Shown one piece after another: positions 63,303-64,000 of a DNA stretch of 64,000 nt (positions are counted from its first letter, which is position 1; every line of letters begins with the position of its first letter). Source of the stretch: Acidobacteriota bacterium (GTDB taxonomy: Bacteria > Acidobacteriota > Thermoanaerobaculia > Multivoradales > Multivoraceae). The stretch covers positions 62,001 to 126,000 of the forward strand of contig JAPOWR010000005.1 in the NCBI GenBank assembly GCA_026707545.1. Direction: 5' to 3'. The position numbers were made by a program, and so were the translations under genes. The notes below the pieces were generated by a model that was given only the letters and a program-made list of their open reading frames with translations, was not told where the DNA came from and made no database searches.

Positions 63303-64000
63303 GTGCCCGGCGGTACAAGCAGGTTTGCCGAGCGGATCGCGGTCGTGGCCGGAGCCACTGGGGCGATCGGCGGCGCGGTGGCCCGCCTGCTGGCGGCTGA
63401 GGGCGCCTCCCTCGTGCTCCTGGGCCGGAACGATGCGCGTCTTCGGGCAACGGCCGCCCAACTCGCGGGTCGCGCGGGGGAGATCCGCACGGTCGCCGGC
63501 GACCTGACCGAAACCGCGGCGGTCGACGCGGCCGGGGTGGAGGCGGAGTCGTTCGGCGGCGGGATCGACCTCCTCGTCCATGCCGCTGGAGCCTTCCGGG
63601 CGGGCCCCTTCGAAACGGCGCCGGCGGGCGACCTGCAGGTCCAGCTCGCGGTCAACGTGCACGCTCCGTACCTCCTGACCCGGCGGTTGCTCCCGGGTCT
63701 CCGGCACAGCCGGGGCCTGGTCGTGTTCGTTAACTCGACGGCGGGACTGGCGGCCGGCGCGGGAAGCGCCGCGTATGCGGCCAGCAAGCACGCATTGAGG
63801 GCTCTGGCGGATTCCCTTCGCGCCGAGGCGAACGCGGACGGCGTCAGGGTGCTGAGCGTCTATCCGGGCCGTACCCGGAGCCGCATGCAGGAGGAGGTCT
63901 GCCGCAGCCTGGGCCAGCGCTACGACGCGGAGCGCTTCCTCGATCCGGGCGACGTGGCGGCGGCGATCGTCGAGGCGGCGGCTCTGCCGCCGTCGGCCGA
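63303..64000 (+). CDS. Short-chain dehydrogenase/reductase (3' end beyond the window)
   Basis: 232 codons are visible from GTG 63303 to the window end. The NAD(P) loop is VAGATGAIGGAVARLLAAEG, followed by VAGDLTE, LLVHAAGAF (NNAG-like), the catalytic Ser in VVFVNSTAGLAAGAGS and YAASK (Tyr, Lys), then SVYPGRTRSRMQ. All SDR motifs are present; substrate is unknown. NADP preference is possible from GRN after the second strand (LVLLGRNDARL). It is divergent from the propeller-like gene. Confidence 0.9.
   Translation, partial: MPGGTSRFAERIAVVAGATGAIGGAVARLLAAEGASLVLLGRNDARLRATAAQLAGRAGEIRTVAGDLTETAAVDAAGVEAESFGGGIDLLVHAAGAFRAGPFETAPAGDLQVQLAVNVHAPYLLTRRLLPGLRHSRGLVVFVNSTAGLAAGAGSAAYAASKHALRALADSLRAEANADGVRVLSVYPGRTRSRMQEEVCRSLGQRYDAERFLDPGDVAAAIVEAAALPPSA

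Overview
This is a high-GC, gene-dense bacterial chromosome segment made almost entirely of housekeeping and envelope genes. There is no phage, transposase gene, plasmid gene or CRISPR array. The mixture fits a Gram-negative, probably aerobic heterotroph: Wzm/Wzt-type polysaccharide export, lipoprotein signal peptides, a PQQ/cytochrome c dehydrogenase, a Cys-type sulfatase and DUF3604. An Acidobacteriota-like lineage is my best guess, but that is inference from gene content and not proven by any marker read here.

Layout. 1-3226 (minus): asd and a fused aspartokinase/homoserine dehydrogenase. 3333-5091: ruvB framed by two ~335-bp inverted repeats, with ruvA and a PpiD-like chaperone behind it on the minus strand. 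7766-14539 (plus): the rod-shape cluster mreB-mreC-mreD-mrdA-rodA followed by rng. 14584-19262: an envelope-glycan block (WaaP-like kinase fused to a glycosidase-like barrel, ABC exporter pair, DUF3467). 19255-22609 (minus): acyl-CoA synthetase, yggS, zinc-ribbon coiled-coil protein, tRNA-CAT. 22742-30170 (plus): a lipoprotein, then a macromolecular-synthesis cluster rpsU-mutS2-dnaG-rpoD and tRNA-Asn. 30234-34962: pckA, acs and an AI-2E-type membrane protein. 34972-35718 (minus): a 5-alpha-reductase-like membrane enzyme. 35734-42550: a complete SUF Fe-S operon (rrf2-sufB-sufC-sufD-sufS-sufU-sufT) starting from a clear promoter and operator-like palindrome, with a secreted DUF442 phosphatase coupled to its end. 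42589-44168: an orphan membrane protein and a FitAB-like toxin-antitoxin pair. 44317-54736: transketolase, then secreted enzymes (esterase, PQQ dehydrogenase, sulfatase, serine hydrolase, DUF3604). 54747-58086 (minus): tRNA-Lys, purA and a membrane phosphodiesterase. 58463-64000: a DUF4910 peptidase, a GT-C glycosyltransferase, a secreted propeller-like protein and an SDR cut by the window end.

The most distinctive signal is a family of palindromic repeats without coding capacity: two copies flank ruvB, one is a 159-bp element with perfect 30-bp terminal inverted repeats at 58168-58326, a fragment lies behind transketolase, and a fragment sits in frame inside the DUF4910 gene. Inverting the segment between the two ruvB-flanking copies would put ruvB directly behind ruvA on the same strand, the order seen in most bacteria, so the segment may have been flipped by recombination. 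Other points of interest are two CTG start codons inferred at CTGA stop/start overlaps, a glycosidase-like domain that seems to lack its acid/base Glu, and three TTGACAGC boxes in the FitAB-like promoter.
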